Positions 52,256 to 60,886 of a stretch of DNA of 64,000 bases are shown here, in pieces. The stretch lies in assembly GCF_018598225.1 (NCBI RefSeq), contig NZ_JAHESF010000005.1, forward strand, positions 124,001-188,000, written 5' to 3'. The notes under the pieces are model-generated. The model did no database searches and was not told the origin of the DNA. It saw only the letters and a program-made list of their open reading frames with translations. Source of the DNA: Chryseosolibacter histidinae (lineage in GTDB: Bacteria; Bacteroidota; Bacteroidia; Cytophagales; Cyclobacteriaceae). Within the stretch, counting starts at the first letter, position 1. The number at the start of each line of letters is the position of its first letter. Position numbers and translations under genes: made by a program.

Positions 52256-52283
52256 TTTGAGACAACGCATTTTTGTATCTTTG
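52256..52283 (+). promoter_or_regulatory. promoter of the AraC-family gene
   Basis: TTTG (52256-52259), a 16-base spacer and TATCTTTG (52276-52283) match the Bacteroidota -33/-7 consensus well. The ATG lies 38 bases on. Confidence 0.6.
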
Positions 52284-52321
52284 TTTTCCGCTATCAGGTT
52301 TTGCAGTAAAATCGCACGTTT

Positions 52322-53137
52322 ATGAAGTACCAGGAAATAGTGCCGGGCAGCAGGCTGAAGCCGTATGTGAAATGTTATTACATCTACGAGGCTGATTCCA
52401 CGGCGTCGTTCGAGGATACCGTTTTTCCCAGCGGATGTATGGAGATCATTTTCAACCTGGGTACGGGCCACTGGCAGACCGCTGCCGCTGGCGATTTTGT
52501 TACCACGCCCTCCATTGAGCTGTGGGGCCAGATCACAAAGCCGTTGATGGTCAAATCTGTCGGAAAGAACACCATGCTGGGCATCCGTTTCTTTCCACAT
52601 GCCGCGGCTTATTTCCTGAAAGAGAACATCGAACAGTTCAACAACCAGATCGTTGATCTGATGGATGTTTCCGGCAGTATGGTGAACGCGCTCCATACAA
52701 GATTGCTCGAAACCGCCGAATGGAATAAAAGGATCAGCCTTGTTGAAGAATTTTTATTACAGAAGCTTTCGCCGGTAGAAAGAAGACATAACAAGGTAGC
52801 CATGGTCAGTGACATCATGCACGAGATCAAACGTGAAGATTTTTTCGACAAGATCGAAGACATCGCCACACGGTATGGCATCACCTCACGTTACCTGCAG
52901 AAATTGTTTTTACAATATACCGGACTCACTCCGAAGCTCTACAGCAAGATCAACCGCTTTCAGAATAGCCTCCGCCTGGTCACCAGAAAGGATTCATCGC
53001 TTACCTCCATCGCTTACGACTGCGGATATTTTGATCAATCACATTTTATCTGGGAGTTCAAATCTTTTACAGGCCTTACACCTTCAGGTTATGCGTCTGA
53101 AAATTCTCCGCTCACCGTTGCCCTCGTAAATAATTAA
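52322..53137 (+). CDS. AraC-family transcriptional regulator
   Basis: The 271-residue protein has an N-terminal beta-rich sensor domain of the DUF6597-like type (about 1-150; MKYQEIVPGSRLKPYVKCYY, VFPSGCMEIIFNLG and LGIRFFPHAA). An AraC HTH pair follows (about 165-262; IATRYGITSRYLQKLFLQYTG and IAYDCGYFDQSHFIWEFK). The identical 17-nt elements before and after it make autoregulation and control of the next gene likely. Confidence 0.92.
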   Translation: MKYQEIVPGSRLKPYVKCYYIYEADSTASFEDTVFPSGCMEIIFNLGTGHWQTAAAGDFVTTPSIELWGQITKPLMVKSVGKNTMLGIRFFPHAAAYFLKENIEQFNNQIVDLMDVSGSMVNALHTRLLETAEWNKRISLVEEFLLQKLSPVERRHNKVAMVSDIMHEIKREDFFDKIEDIATRYGITSRYLQKLFLQYTGLTPKLYSKINRFQNSLRLVTRKDSSLTSIAYDCGYFDQSHFIWEFKSFTGLTPSGYASENSPLTVALVNN

Positions 53138-53140
53138 GCA

Positions 53141-53157
53141 GTTCCGTTTTGTACAAT
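53141..53157. promoter_or_regulatory. 17-nt site GTTCCGTTTTGTACAAT, downstream copy
   Basis: This exact copy of the element at 52215-52231 lies 3 bases after the AraC stop and 160 bases before the PEP-mutase-family gene. It could serve that gene's promoter. Confidence 0.6.
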
Positions 53158-53317
53158 GAATGCCCTCCATGGCATTCTACCTTTGTTTCACACACAGCAA
53201 GAGATCATCAAATGATGTGATCTGTACGCCAGGCACTCAGTTGCGCGATGCCTATCGTTGTTTCTGAATTGTATGGATCTGTGTGAATAATATTTAACAA
53301 ATTAAAAACAAAACGGT

Positions 53318-54094
53318 ATGTCGTCACAGTTTAAAAAATTCAAAGCCCTCCATCAGGCGGATAGCTTGTTTGTGTTGCCCAATGTGTGGAATGCGAAGAG
53401 CGCCATGGTCTTCCAGGAGAAACAGTTTCAGGCCGTAGGTACCTCGAGTGCCGCGGTCGCGAGTAGCCTGGGATATGAGGATGGCGAGCAGATGCAATTT
53501 TCAGATTACCTCTTTGTGATCGGTCGCGTTCTGGCATCGGTAAAAATTCCAGTGACCGTAGATCTCGAAACCGGTTATGGCCGCACGAACGATGAGATCG
53601 CGGCAAATGTAGTAAAGCTTGCCGACATGGGAGTGGCAGGTATCAACATCGAGGACTCCGTCATCAGCGGATCGAAACGTTCGTTACAGAAAGCGGATAC
53701 ATTCGCAAAAACCGTAGAAGCCATCAAGAACGCATTGGAGAAAAGGAAAACAGGCCTGTTCGTCAACATCCGCTGCGACACGTATATCCTGGACGTTAAG
53801 AATAAACAGCAGGAAACTGCGGCACGTCTGGAAATATACGGGAACACCGGTGCCGACGGGATCTTTCTGCCGTGCATCAGCCATGCGCAGGATATCACAG
53901 AAGCGTTGAACAATACCAGCTTACCACTCAATGTCATGTGTATCCCCGGGCTTCCCTGCCTCGATACCCTGAACGGCCTGGGTGTAAAACGCGCAAGCAT
54001 GGGGCCGTTCCTCTTTAATAAGGTGTATACTCAAGCAGGTGAGCTCTCACAGGCAGTTCTCGCGGACAAAAGTTTTGCGCCACTTTTTTCGTAA
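53318..54094 (+). CDS. isocitrate lyase/PEP mutase family enzyme
   Basis: The 258-residue cytoplasmic TIM-barrel protein has the family order: LPNVWNAKSAMVF, TSSAAVASSLGYEDGE, VTVDLETGYG (metal-binding D and E), AGINIEDSVI, NIRCDTYI, GADGIFLPC and the late LGVKRASMGP. It resembles the 2-methylisocitrate lyase/phosphonomutase-like proteins, often annotated only as family members. The reaction is not predictable. Control by the adjacent AraC regulator is likely. Confidence 0.88.
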   Translation: MSSQFKKFKALHQADSLFVLPNVWNAKSAMVFQEKQFQAVGTSSAAVASSLGYEDGEQMQFSDYLFVIGRVLASVKIPVTVDLETGYGRTNDEIAANVVKLADMGVAGINIEDSVISGSKRSLQKADTFAKTVEAIKNALEKRKTGLFVNIRCDTYILDVKNKQQETAARLEIYGNTGADGIFLPCISHAQDITEALNNTSLPLNVMCIPGLPCLDTLNGLGVKRASMGPFLFNKVYTQAGELSQAVLADKSFAPLFS

Positions 54095-54116
54095 GAATTT
54101 CTTTCACCAGCAAGAC

Positions 54117-54214
54117 AGGTACGAAGTACGATCCCGATAGCTATCGGGAACGAGGTATGAGTCAGGTCTCCGATCGAAGGCCTCCTGGCTCCTTACTCCT
54201 GACTCCTGGCTTCT
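54117..54214. repeat. GTACGA + TCCCGATAGCTATCGGGA + CTCCTGACTCCTGG repeat block
   Basis: Three families are joined here: GGTACGAAGTACGA, the 18-bp palindrome (54132-54149), ACGAGGTATGAG, and then GGCTCCTTACTCCTGACTCCTGGC (54185 on). They fill the gap between two genes. Confidence 0.8.
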
Positions 54215-54255
54215 AGTCTTTGAAACACAATTTTTCAACCATAAAAACAAAAACC

Positions 54256-54636
54256 ATGAATTTACCAAAACGCGCAGAAGATGCGCATGCAACACTCGCA
54301 GCAGCCTTCAACACCGGTAACGTAGCCACCGTACTGAGCATGTATGATGTGAACGGCATCATTGTACCCGAGCCCGGCAAATCGGTTTCAGGCAAAGAAA
54401 AATTTGAAGAAGCCGTAAAAGCGATCCTCTCCATTAAAGGAAAGATGGAGATCAAAACCGTGTATTGTCTCCAGACAGGCAACCTCGCCGTGGGTAGGTC
54501 TGAATGGAACATCACCGATGGCAAAGAAGTGAAAGTAAGTGCCAAAGGTATCGAGGTCATGCGTCAGCAACCCGATGGCACCTGGAAGATAGTGATCGAT
54601 CACGCCTTCGGTGCGCTTGAAGAGCTGGTGGCTTAA
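54256..54636 (+). CDS. SnoaL-like/DUF4440-type protein
   Basis: The 126-residue protein begins MNLPKRAEDAHATLAAAFNT; an in-frame ATG at 54220 would add 12 residues. The pattern AAFNTGNVATVLSMYDVNGIIVPEPG, GKEKFEEAVKAIL and a final W-containing strand (DGTWKIVIDHAF) is the cone-like SnoaL/NTF2 fold. Such proteins are small enzymes or ligand binders; the role is unknown. Confidence 0.82.
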   Translation: MNLPKRAEDAHATLAAAFNTGNVATVLSMYDVNGIIVPEPGKSVSGKEKFEEAVKAILSIKGKMEIKTVYCLQTGNLAVGRSEWNITDGKEVKVSAKGIEVMRQQPDGTWKIVIDHAFGALEELVA

Positions 54637-54668
54637 AAAAGTATCCGTCCACAGATCAAGAGCGCACG

Positions 54669-54929
54669 TTACGTGCCAGAAATTGTATCCCTCGATCCAA
54701 ATTTCTGTGGCACGTGAAATGCCAAACACAATATCCACGGGCTTCACCCGTGGATATTGACATTAACGCCCTCCAGGCCTTTGTTCGCTTCTCGCGTTTC
54801 AATCGGGTTATTAACGGTGAAGGTCAATGGTGTGTGGTTATTGATTCAAACTTCGCCGCTTCGATGCTCATTTCCCAAGCCCCGAGAGGGGCTTAATATT
54901 CATAACCCGCGGTGAAGCCGCGGGTTATG
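54669..54929. repeat. composite hairpin element, inverted copy, plus extra hairpin; 54637-55148 has no gene
   Basis: Compared with 43.1 kb the order is reversed: TTACGTGCCA ... TGGCACGT (54669-54715), CAATATCCACGGG-CTTCA-CCCGTGGATATTG (54729-54759), and CATTAACGCCCT (54760 on). A separate CCCGAGAGGGG and a CATAACCCGCGG-TGAAG-CCGCGGGTTATG stem (54901-54929) follow. I see no credible gene between 54637 and 55148. Confidence 0.8.
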
Positions 54930-55148
54930 GGTGAGATGAGGAACTGCGTCACGCTCGATCGTGATCGGTGCGTAACTTTATCATGGCGCATAGCAGCAAG
55001 CTCGATGATCGAGAGAAATCACTCGCAAAAACTGACCCCACCGATAAAGCATCGTCTACTTACTCAAAAAGGAGTAGATGCATTTTTTATTGTGTTTCCC
55101 TGAAACAGGGATACTTGAAAACCACTATCTTTCATAAAATTAATTTTT

Positions 55149-55271
55149 ATGTATTTCTTAATCTCACTGCTCATTTCAGTTTTTGGCTTGTCAGATGCAG
55201 GCCAGGCTGACCAGGCGGATAAAGGTGTGGTTGTACAACAGGAGAAACCTGGTTCATTTTATCATTCTTAA
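55149..55271 (+). CDS. possible 40-residue leader or secreted peptide
   Basis: ATG to TAA gives a 40-residue peptide with a hydrophobic start (MYFLISLLISVFGLSDAG) that looks like a signal segment, then a polar tail ending in FYHS. There is no cysteine. The stop lies five bases before a terminator-like hairpin. It may be a real small peptide with its own terminator, or a leader peptide for the glycosyltransferase gene that follows. Confidence 0.4.
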   Translation: MYFLISLLISVFGLSDAGQADQADKGVVVQQEKPGSFYHS

Positions 55272-55276
55272 GACCG

Positions 55277-55335
55277 GTTGTCTCAAGGCCATCGTCACTG
55301 CAATGTGGTGATGTGTTTTTGAGACAACTTTTTTT
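55277..55335 (+). terminator. intrinsic-terminator-like hairpin abutting the glycosyltransferase ATG
   Basis: GTTGTCTCAA (55277-55286) pairs with TTGAGACAAC (55319-55328). Inside it, CATCGTCAC pairs with GTGGTGATG (two wobble pairs). Seven T follow (55329-55335). The ATG of the next gene begins at 55339, so no promoter fits between them. Confidence 0.75.
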
Positions 55336-55338
55336 ATC

Positions 55339-56592
55339 ATGTCATCTTCTTCGCGCATCTTTCTTTCTGTTTGTATCCTCACAAAAAATGAAGCGCAGTT
55401 CATCGGCGATTGTATCAACAGTGTAAAACGTGTTGCCGATGAGATCCTTGTTCTCGACTCTTATTCAACAGACGACACTGTAGCGATTGCTACTGCGGCG
55501 GGTTGCCGTGTGACGCAGCAGCCCTGGGTGGATTTCTCTTTTGCCAGGAACACGCTCATCGCACAGGCCCGGGGCAAATGGATCCTCTTCCTGGATGCCG
55601 ACGAAACACTGCACAACGCCGCCTTGCTGAAATTCAGGCTTCGTTACCTGACCGGAAAAAAGACGGGAGGTTTTCTCATGGAGCGTACGGAGATCTTCAG
55701 GCACAAAGACTCCGGCAAGATCGAATCCGTGCCCATCGGCCTGGTGCGGCTATTCAGGAACCATGCCCAGGTCCGGTTTGAGTACACCGTTCATGAAACC
55801 GTGGATGCTTCTATACTGAAAGCCGGATTTGAGATCGGTATACTGAAACGTGCCAGACTGCATCACCGGATCTTTTTATCGGAACGCGCTTACATCGATG
55901 CCAAGCAAAAGAAATACCTGGAGATGATCGAGTCCTACCTCGCAGGAGATGGTGATGATGGCTGGATGCTGCTGCACAAAGCTAAAACACAATGGTACTT
56001 TGAACGCACGGGTGAAGCGCTGGCAACTTACCTGCGCGTTACCCTCTCAGGATGGATACCAACCAATATCAGGGCAACTGCCTGTTGTCATGCCGCATCT
56101 CTCTACGTGCACCATGGCAAACCTGATGAAGCCCTGCTTTTCCTGAAACAAAGCTTCGCGTTCGTAAAAGATCAGTCACTGGCGTGGCTTGTCAAAGGCG
56201 ATCTTCATTTTGCCGCAGGTCATTACAGCGATGCGCTGGCATGTTATCATCGGCTGTTGCCTACCCTGCCATCGAAGTACCAGACGTGCATCTTCAGTTA
56301 TTTGTACACACCGGCGCCTGTGAAATTGTTCAAGATGGGATGCTGCCACCTCGCGCTGGGTAACATTGGGAAAGCATATCTTTTGTTCAAGGCAGGTCTG
56401 CGCATGCAGAAGCGCTCCGCCGAGAACTGGCTTGGCCTTGCGCATTGCTACCATGAACGCAAGGATTATCCGCAGGCGCTTCACGCGGTGATGGAATGTT
56501 TGGCGCTGAATCCTGAGTGGAACCAGGCGCTGACACTGAAGAAAAGAATTGTGTCCAGGGCCTCGGCAGTCAGTAGATCAATTGCTGTATAA
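55339..56592 (+). CDS. glycosyltransferase family 2 with C-terminal TPR-like helices
   Basis: Residues 8-200 form a GT-A domain like WaaE/SunS-type GT2 enzymes: LSVCILTKNEAQFIGDCI, VLDSYSTDDTV and the metal-binding DAD in WILFLDADETL. Residues about 230-400 are repeated helical pairs of TPR type (KPDEALLFLKQSF, HYSDALACYHRLL, NIGKAYLLFKAGL and DYPQALHAVMECL). The total of 417 residues is normal for this fusion. The donor and acceptor are unknown. The 3' end overlaps the convergent GNAT gene by 15 bases. Confidence 0.9.
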   Translation: MSSSSRIFLSVCILTKNEAQFIGDCINSVKRVADEILVLDSYSTDDTVAIATAAGCRVTQQPWVDFSFARNTLIAQARGKWILFLDADETLHNAALLKFRLRYLTGKKTGGFLMERTEIFRHKDSGKIESVPIGLVRLFRNHAQVRFEYTVHETVDASILKAGFEIGILKRARLHHRIFLSERAYIDAKQKKYLEMIESYLAGDGDDGWMLLHKAKTQWYFERTGEALATYLRVTLSGWIPTNIRATACCHAASLYVHHGKPDEALLFLKQSFAFVKDQSLAWLVKGDLHFAAGHYSDALACYHRLLPTLPSKYQTCIFSYLYTPAPVKLFKMGCCHLALGNIGKAYLLFKAGLRMQKRSAENWLGLAHCYHERKDYPQALHAVMECLALNPEWNQALTLKKRIVSRASAVSRSIAV

Positions 56593-57096
56593 AAGCAGCT
56601 CGTCGCCACTGGCGGAGTGGATCTTGTTCCTGAAGCTCAGCCCCAGTTTTTCCAGGAGGCGGATGGACCTGACATTGCCAGGTAGCGTGATGGCGGCGAT
56701 CTTCTGCAATCCTAGTTTCTCTTTCGCATATACCAGCGTAGCCCTGGCTATCTCCAGCGCATAACCCATTCCGCCGAAATCCGGAAGCAAGGCAAACCCG
56801 ATATCGGGGCAATCGAGCGTGTCCCGGTTCAGGATGCCACACATTCCAATTGACAAGGCTGATTTCTCCTCCATGCCATTTTTCTTCTCTACCATATACA
56901 GCCCATAACCGTTTACCCGGTAACTTTTGAACGGGCCGTTTTCGAGGTAATGTTGTGCCTGCTCGCGGTTCCTTACATTTCTGTCGCCAATGAATTGAAG
57001 CCAGCCCGGGCTGTTCAGCAGCTCGATGATGAAGTCGCAGTCGTCGTACGTGAATTCACGCAGCCTCAGTCTTTCGGTTTCCAGTATGTATTTCAT
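56578..57096 (-). CDS. GNAT-family N-acetyltransferase (RimJ/RimL-like)
   Basis: The 172-residue protein starts MKYILETERLRLREFTYDD, the usual RimJ/RimL beginning. It has IGMCGILNRDTLDCPDIGFALLP, the acetyl-CoA loop region GGMGYALEIARA and RSIRLLEKLGLSF. The substrate (a ribosomal N-terminus or a small molecule) cannot be told. It is convergent with the glycosyltransferase gene. Confidence 0.9.
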   Translation of the reverse strand: MKYILETERLRLREFTYDDCDFIIELLNSPGWLQFIGDRNVRNREQAQHYLENGPFKSYRVNGYGLYMVEKKNGMEEKSALSIGMCGILNRDTLDCPDIGFALLPDFGGMGYALEIARATLVYAKEKLGLQKIAAITLPGNVRSIRLLEKLGLSFRNKIHSASGDELLLYSN

Positions 57097-57219
57097 CGCG
57101 CGTGCTTTGGTGTTGGGAGTTTGTGATCCAAAGATCCGGTTTTCTTTTGTCTTCGATTCTGTTTTTCAATGAATGTTGACCAAATTTACCGGGTGGTGAA
57201 GTTATCGCCTGAACGGCCT

Positions 57220-57810
57220 ATGAAGAACCTGGAATTGATCCTTCAGAATATTGCCAAACATATCTCCCTGACGGAAGAAGAAAAACGTTTGTTTACCGGC
57301 ATGCTGGAAGCACGGCATCTGAAAAAGAAGGACGTCATTCTGAAGCAGGGTGAAGTTTGTAAATATTCAACGTTTATCGTCGATGGCGCCTTAAAAGGAT
57401 TTACCGTGGGCAAGGATGGCAGCGAGCACGTGATCAATTTTGCGCTGAAAGACTGGTGGATCGCCGACATGTACAGCCTGATCTCGCAACAACCCGGTAT
57501 GCTGACCATCGAGGCTATTGCCGACTCGGAAGTGTTATTGCTTTCCAAGCAGGACCAGCTGTTGCTTTACGAAAAGGTGCCGAAGTTCGAAAGGTTTTTC
57601 AGGATCCTGGTGGAGAATTCGCTTGTAGCCAGCCAGCAGCGCCTCATCAATAATTTAAGCCTTACCGCCGAGGAACGTTACCGTTTTTTTATGAAGAAGT
57701 ATCCTTTCATCCTGGAATGTGCGCCGCTGCACAGCATTGCATCTTACCTGGGCATCACGCCTGAATTTTTGAGCAAGATCAGGAGGCGAATGGCCGGTAA
57801 GCTCAAATGA
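57220..57810 (+). CDS. Crp/Fnr-family transcriptional regulator
   Basis: The 196-residue protein, counted from MKNLELILQNIAKHI, has a cyclic-nucleotide-binding-like beta-roll (about 25-120; KKDVILKQGEVCKYSTFIVDGAL) and a C-terminal winged helix reduced to SIASYLGITPEFLSKIRRRM. A start at 57169 would add 17 residues. No FNR-type cysteine cluster is present. It lies directly before the dioxygenase operon and could control it. Confidence 0.88.
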   Translation: MKNLELILQNIAKHISLTEEEKRLFTGMLEARHLKKKDVILKQGEVCKYSTFIVDGALKGFTVGKDGSEHVINFALKDWWIADMYSLISQQPGMLTIEAIADSEVLLLSKQDQLLLYEKVPKFERFFRILVENSLVASQQRLINNLSLTAEERYRFFMKKYPFILECAPLHSIASYLGITPEFLSKIRRRMAGKLK

Positions 57811-57899
57811 GCAATGCTTTCTTAACCTAGTTCAAGGCTTTTGGCGATCTTCCGGGAGTAATTTCACGTTATCAACGTAGCAATAAAAAATTACGAATC

Positions 57900-58835
57900 A
57901 TGGAAAACAGGATCACAGGAATACATCATATAACAGCGATTGCCGGAAACGCCAAACGCAACTTCGACTTTTATACCAAAGTGCTCGGTCTCAGGCTGGT
58001 GAAAAAAACAGTGAACTTCGACGACCCCGGTACCTATCACTTTTATTTCGGCGATGAAACAGGAACGCCCGGCACCATTCTCACTTTCTTTCCCTGGGAA
58101 GGGATTCAGCAAGGAAAGACAGGCACCGGCATGGCAACCGACATCGGATATTCCGTGCCCGGAAAAAGCCTCGACTTCTGGAAAGAGCGTTTCAAAAAAT
58201 ACAATGTGAAGGTCACGGATACTGGTAAACGATTTGGCGAAGATTACATCTCTTTCGAGGATCCCGACGGACTGTCACTCACCCTGATCGTTCCCGCTTC
58301 AGCAGACGATCGCAAGCCGTGGGAAACGAGCGAGGTAAAAGCTGATGCTGCTACAAGAGGTTTTCACAGCATCACGCTGAAGCTGCGCAAGGTAGAAGCT
58401 ACTGCCAGCGTGCTGACGAACATCTTCGGTTACACACTGCAGGGCAAAGAGGGTAACCGTTACAGGTATGTGACCGATGCCGTGCCGAATGCTTCAGTTG
58501 TTGACCTGATCGAGGCGCCTGACGAAGCTCCGGCGATCAACGCGGGAGGCACCATCCACCACGTTGCATTCAGGGTAAAGGATGAAGCGACACAAATGGC
58601 GTTCCGTGAAAAAGTTGTGAAGCATGGCCTGAGCATTACGCCGAAGATCGATCGCAACTACTTCTTCTCGCTTTACTTCCGCGAGCCGGGTGGTGTGCTC
58701 TTCGAGATCGCCACAGATAACCCGGGCTTTGCTGTTGATGAACCGGTGAACGAATTGGGCAAGAACCTGAAGCTGCCGCAACAATATGAAAGTCACCGTG
58801 CGAAGATAGAACAAGTATTACCTGTGCTGAACTAA
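57900..58835 (+). CDS. ring-cleaving dioxygenase, VOC family (MhqO/MhqA-like), copy 1
   Basis: The 311-residue protein has two VOC modules. ITGIHHITAIAGNAKRNFDFY with GLRLVKKTVNFDDPGTYHFY opens the first; GGTIHHVAFRVKD and GGVLFEIATDNPGF close the second. The likely metal ligands are the histidines of IHHI and IHHV and the glutamate of LFEI. MhqO-type enzymes are linked to quinone and catechol stress. It is the first gene of a run of four. Confidence 0.9.
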   Translation: MENRITGIHHITAIAGNAKRNFDFYTKVLGLRLVKKTVNFDDPGTYHFYFGDETGTPGTILTFFPWEGIQQGKTGTGMATDIGYSVPGKSLDFWKERFKKYNVKVTDTGKRFGEDYISFEDPDGLSLTLIVPASADDRKPWETSEVKADAATRGFHSITLKLRKVEATASVLTNIFGYTLQGKEGNRYRYVTDAVPNASVVDLIEAPDEAPAINAGGTIHHVAFRVKDEATQMAFREKVVKHGLSITPKIDRNYFFSLYFREPGGVLFEIATDNPGFAVDEPVNELGKNLKLPQQYESHRAKIEQVLPVLN

Positions 58836-58857
58836 GATCCGGTAATAGAAAAAGGTA

Positions 58858-58928
58858 TCGGGCATTGGGGACTTGGAAGATAAAGTGTCAATGCCCAATG
58901 CCCTCCCGATCCTATCGGGATTCCCAAT
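58858..58928. repeat. CAATGCCCAATGCCC repeat with TCCCGAT...ATCGGGA palindrome
   Basis: GGGCATTGGGGACTTGG faces CAATGCCCAATGCCC, and a TCCCGATCCTATCGGGA palindrome (58904-58920) is inserted before TTCCCAATGCCC. It lies between the two dioxygenase genes. Confidence 0.7.
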
Positions 58929-58955
58929 GCCCGAGAACAACATAGTGTTACAAAT

Positions 58956-59909
58956 ATGGAAAAGTTAATCACCGGTATCCACCACGTTACGGCCATCGCT
59001 TCGGATGCACAGCGCAACATCGACTTTTATGCAGGCATCCTGGGCCTGAGGCTGGTAAAGAAGACCGTCAACTTCGATGCGCCCGACGTGTATCATTTTT
59101 ACTACGGCGACGAGCTCGGCCACCCGGGAAGTATCCTTACATTTTTTCCATACAGCGGCCTGATCAGGGGAAGACATGGGACAGGTTTTTTAAATACCAC
59201 CACCTTCTCGCTTCCGATGGCTTCCCTCGATTACTGGATGGCCAGGTTGAAAAAATTCGACATCAATTTCAAGCATCCGCAGGAGCGGTTTCAACGCGAA
59301 GTGGTGGTGTACCTGGAAGATCCGGATGGACTCGGACTGGAGCTGGTCTTTGTGGAAGGCGATCCAAGAAAAGGTTTTACCTACGGCCATATTCCCGTGG
59401 CACACTCCATACGCGGTTTTAACAATGTAGAGATCTGGGAAGAAGGATATGAACGCACCGCGGCCCTGCTTACGGAGCAGCTCGATCACGTGCTGATCGC
59501 CGAGAATGGAAACCGCTTTCGTTTTGCCGCGCAGGATACGCCGGGAAATTATGTTGACATACTGTGTGCGCCCGATAGTCTTAAAGGAAGGAGTGGCAGC
59601 GGCACCGTGCACCACATCGCGTTCAGCACACCCGACAACAAGAGTCAGCTGGCCGTGAGAGAAAAGATCAACGGCAGGATGCTGAACCCAACGCCGGTGC
59701 TGGACAGGCAGTACTTCCGTTCCATTTATTTCAGGGAACCCGGTGGTGTGCTGTTTGAAGTGGCGACAGCAGATGACGGTTTCACCAAAGATGAAGACAA
59801 GGCTCACCTGGGCGAGGCGTTGAAGCTGCCAGCGTGGTTTGAGCCCGATCGTGAAAAAATTGAAAAAAGTGTAACACCCGTTGCACTGAACTTTGAAAAG
59901 TATAAATGA
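58956..59909 (+). CDS. ring-cleaving dioxygenase, VOC family (MhqO/MhqA-like), copy 2
   Basis: This is a 317-residue paralogue of the preceding gene: LITGIHHVTAIASDAQRNIDFY, GLRLVKKTVNFDAPDVYHFY, GTVHHIAFSTPDN and FREPGGVLFEVATADDGF. The ligand positions are conserved. The two copies differ clearly along their length, so the duplication is not recent. The stop is one base before the esterase ATG. Confidence 0.9.
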   Translation: MEKLITGIHHVTAIASDAQRNIDFYAGILGLRLVKKTVNFDAPDVYHFYYGDELGHPGSILTFFPYSGLIRGRHGTGFLNTTTFSLPMASLDYWMARLKKFDINFKHPQERFQREVVVYLEDPDGLGLELVFVEGDPRKGFTYGHIPVAHSIRGFNNVEIWEEGYERTAALLTEQLDHVLIAENGNRFRFAAQDTPGNYVDILCAPDSLKGRSGSGTVHHIAFSTPDNKSQLAVREKINGRMLNPTPVLDRQYFRSIYFREPGGVLFEVATADDGFTKDEDKAHLGEALKLPAWFEPDREKIEKSVTPVALNFEKYK

Positions 59910-59910
59910 T

Positions 59911-60528
59911 ATGCATAAGAAAGAGATCGTTACGGCTGGAAAAAAACTGACGGAAGCCAAGAAGGCGCTGATCATGATCCATGGAAGAGGCGCTACGGCA
60001 GAAGACATCATAGGCCTGAGCAGCTACCTTCAGGTGAAGGACTTCGCGCTGCTGGCACCACAGGCCACCAATTATACCTGGTATCCTTATTCATTTTTGA
60101 TGCCACCCAGGCAAAACGAACCCTGGCTGTCGTCAGCGCTCGCGCTTTTGGGCGACGTGGTTTCAGACGTCAACAAGGCGGGCATCGCGTCAGAGAACAT
60201 ATACTTCCTCGGCTTCTCCCAGGGCGCCTGTCTCACGCTCGAGTTTGTTACCCGCAACGCCAGGCGATGGGGCGGCGTTACAGCGTTCACCGGCGGGCTG
60301 ATCGGTGACAAGATCTACCCGGAGAATTACAAAGGAGATTTTCAGGGAACACCCGTGTTTCTTGGTACCAGCGATCCTGACCCGCATGTTCCCGTTGAAA
60401 GGGTGTATGCCACCACCAACATCCTGAAATCCATGAATGCTGCTGTTACCGAAAAGATCTACCCGGGCATGGGCCACACCATCGACCAGGACGAGATCGA
60501 AACTGCTAACACGCTGATCTTTCAATGA
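59911..60528 (+). CDS. MhqD-like carboxylesterase/phospholipase
   Basis: The 205-residue alpha/beta hydrolase, counted from MHKKEIVTAGK, has ALIMIHGRGATAED, the nucleophile elbow FLGFSQGACLTL (about 100), GTSDPDPHVPVERV with the acid residue, and GMGHTIDQDE with the histidine. Members often sit beside MhqO-type dioxygenases, as here. The gene begins one base after the dioxygenase stop. Confidence 0.88.
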   Translation: MHKKEIVTAGKKLTEAKKALIMIHGRGATAEDIIGLSSYLQVKDFALLAPQATNYTWYPYSFLMPPRQNEPWLSSALALLGDVVSDVNKAGIASENIYFLGFSQGACLTLEFVTRNARRWGGVTAFTGGLIGDKIYPENYKGDFQGTPVFLGTSDPDPHVPVERVYATTNILKSMNAAVTEKIYPGMGHTIDQDEIETANTLIFQ

Positions 60529-60529
60529 T

Positions 60530-60886
60530 ATGTTTACGGTCACCAGAATTTACAGCGACGCCAGGGGCGAGAGTCATTTTGAAGACATGGAGATCCCCCT
60601 GAAAGATGCAGGCATCGTAGGTCGGTTGTCTGATCCTGTGAGCGCGCGGTCGGTGATCTTCAGGGAAGTTGCTCCTTCTTATGATTGGGATTTTCACCCG
60701 GCGCCCCAGCGGCAATATATCGTGTTGCTCGATGGCGAGATCGAGATCGAAACTTCGCTCGGGCATAAACGCAATTTCAGGGGCGGCCAGATCCTGCTGA
60801 TGGAGGACACCACGGGGAAAGGGCACCGGACAAAGAATGTAAGGCCCGAAGCAAGGAAATCGATCTTCATCACGCTGAATGACTGA
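60530..60886 (+). CDS. cupin-domain protein
   Basis: The 118-residue protein MFTVTRIYSDARGESHFEDM has a cupin core: WDFHPAPQRQYIVLLDGEIEIE (motif 1 without the full H-x-H pattern) and FRGGQILLMEDTTGKGHRTKN (motif 2). It follows the esterase after one base and ends the Mhq-like operon. Cupins may be small dioxygenases or ligand binders; the function is unknown. Confidence 0.82.
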   Translation: MFTVTRIYSDARGESHFEDMEIPLKDAGIVGRLSDPVSARSVIFREVAPSYDWDFHPAPQRQYIVLLDGEIEIETSLGHKRNFRGGQILLMEDTTGKGHRTKNVRPEARKSIFITLND

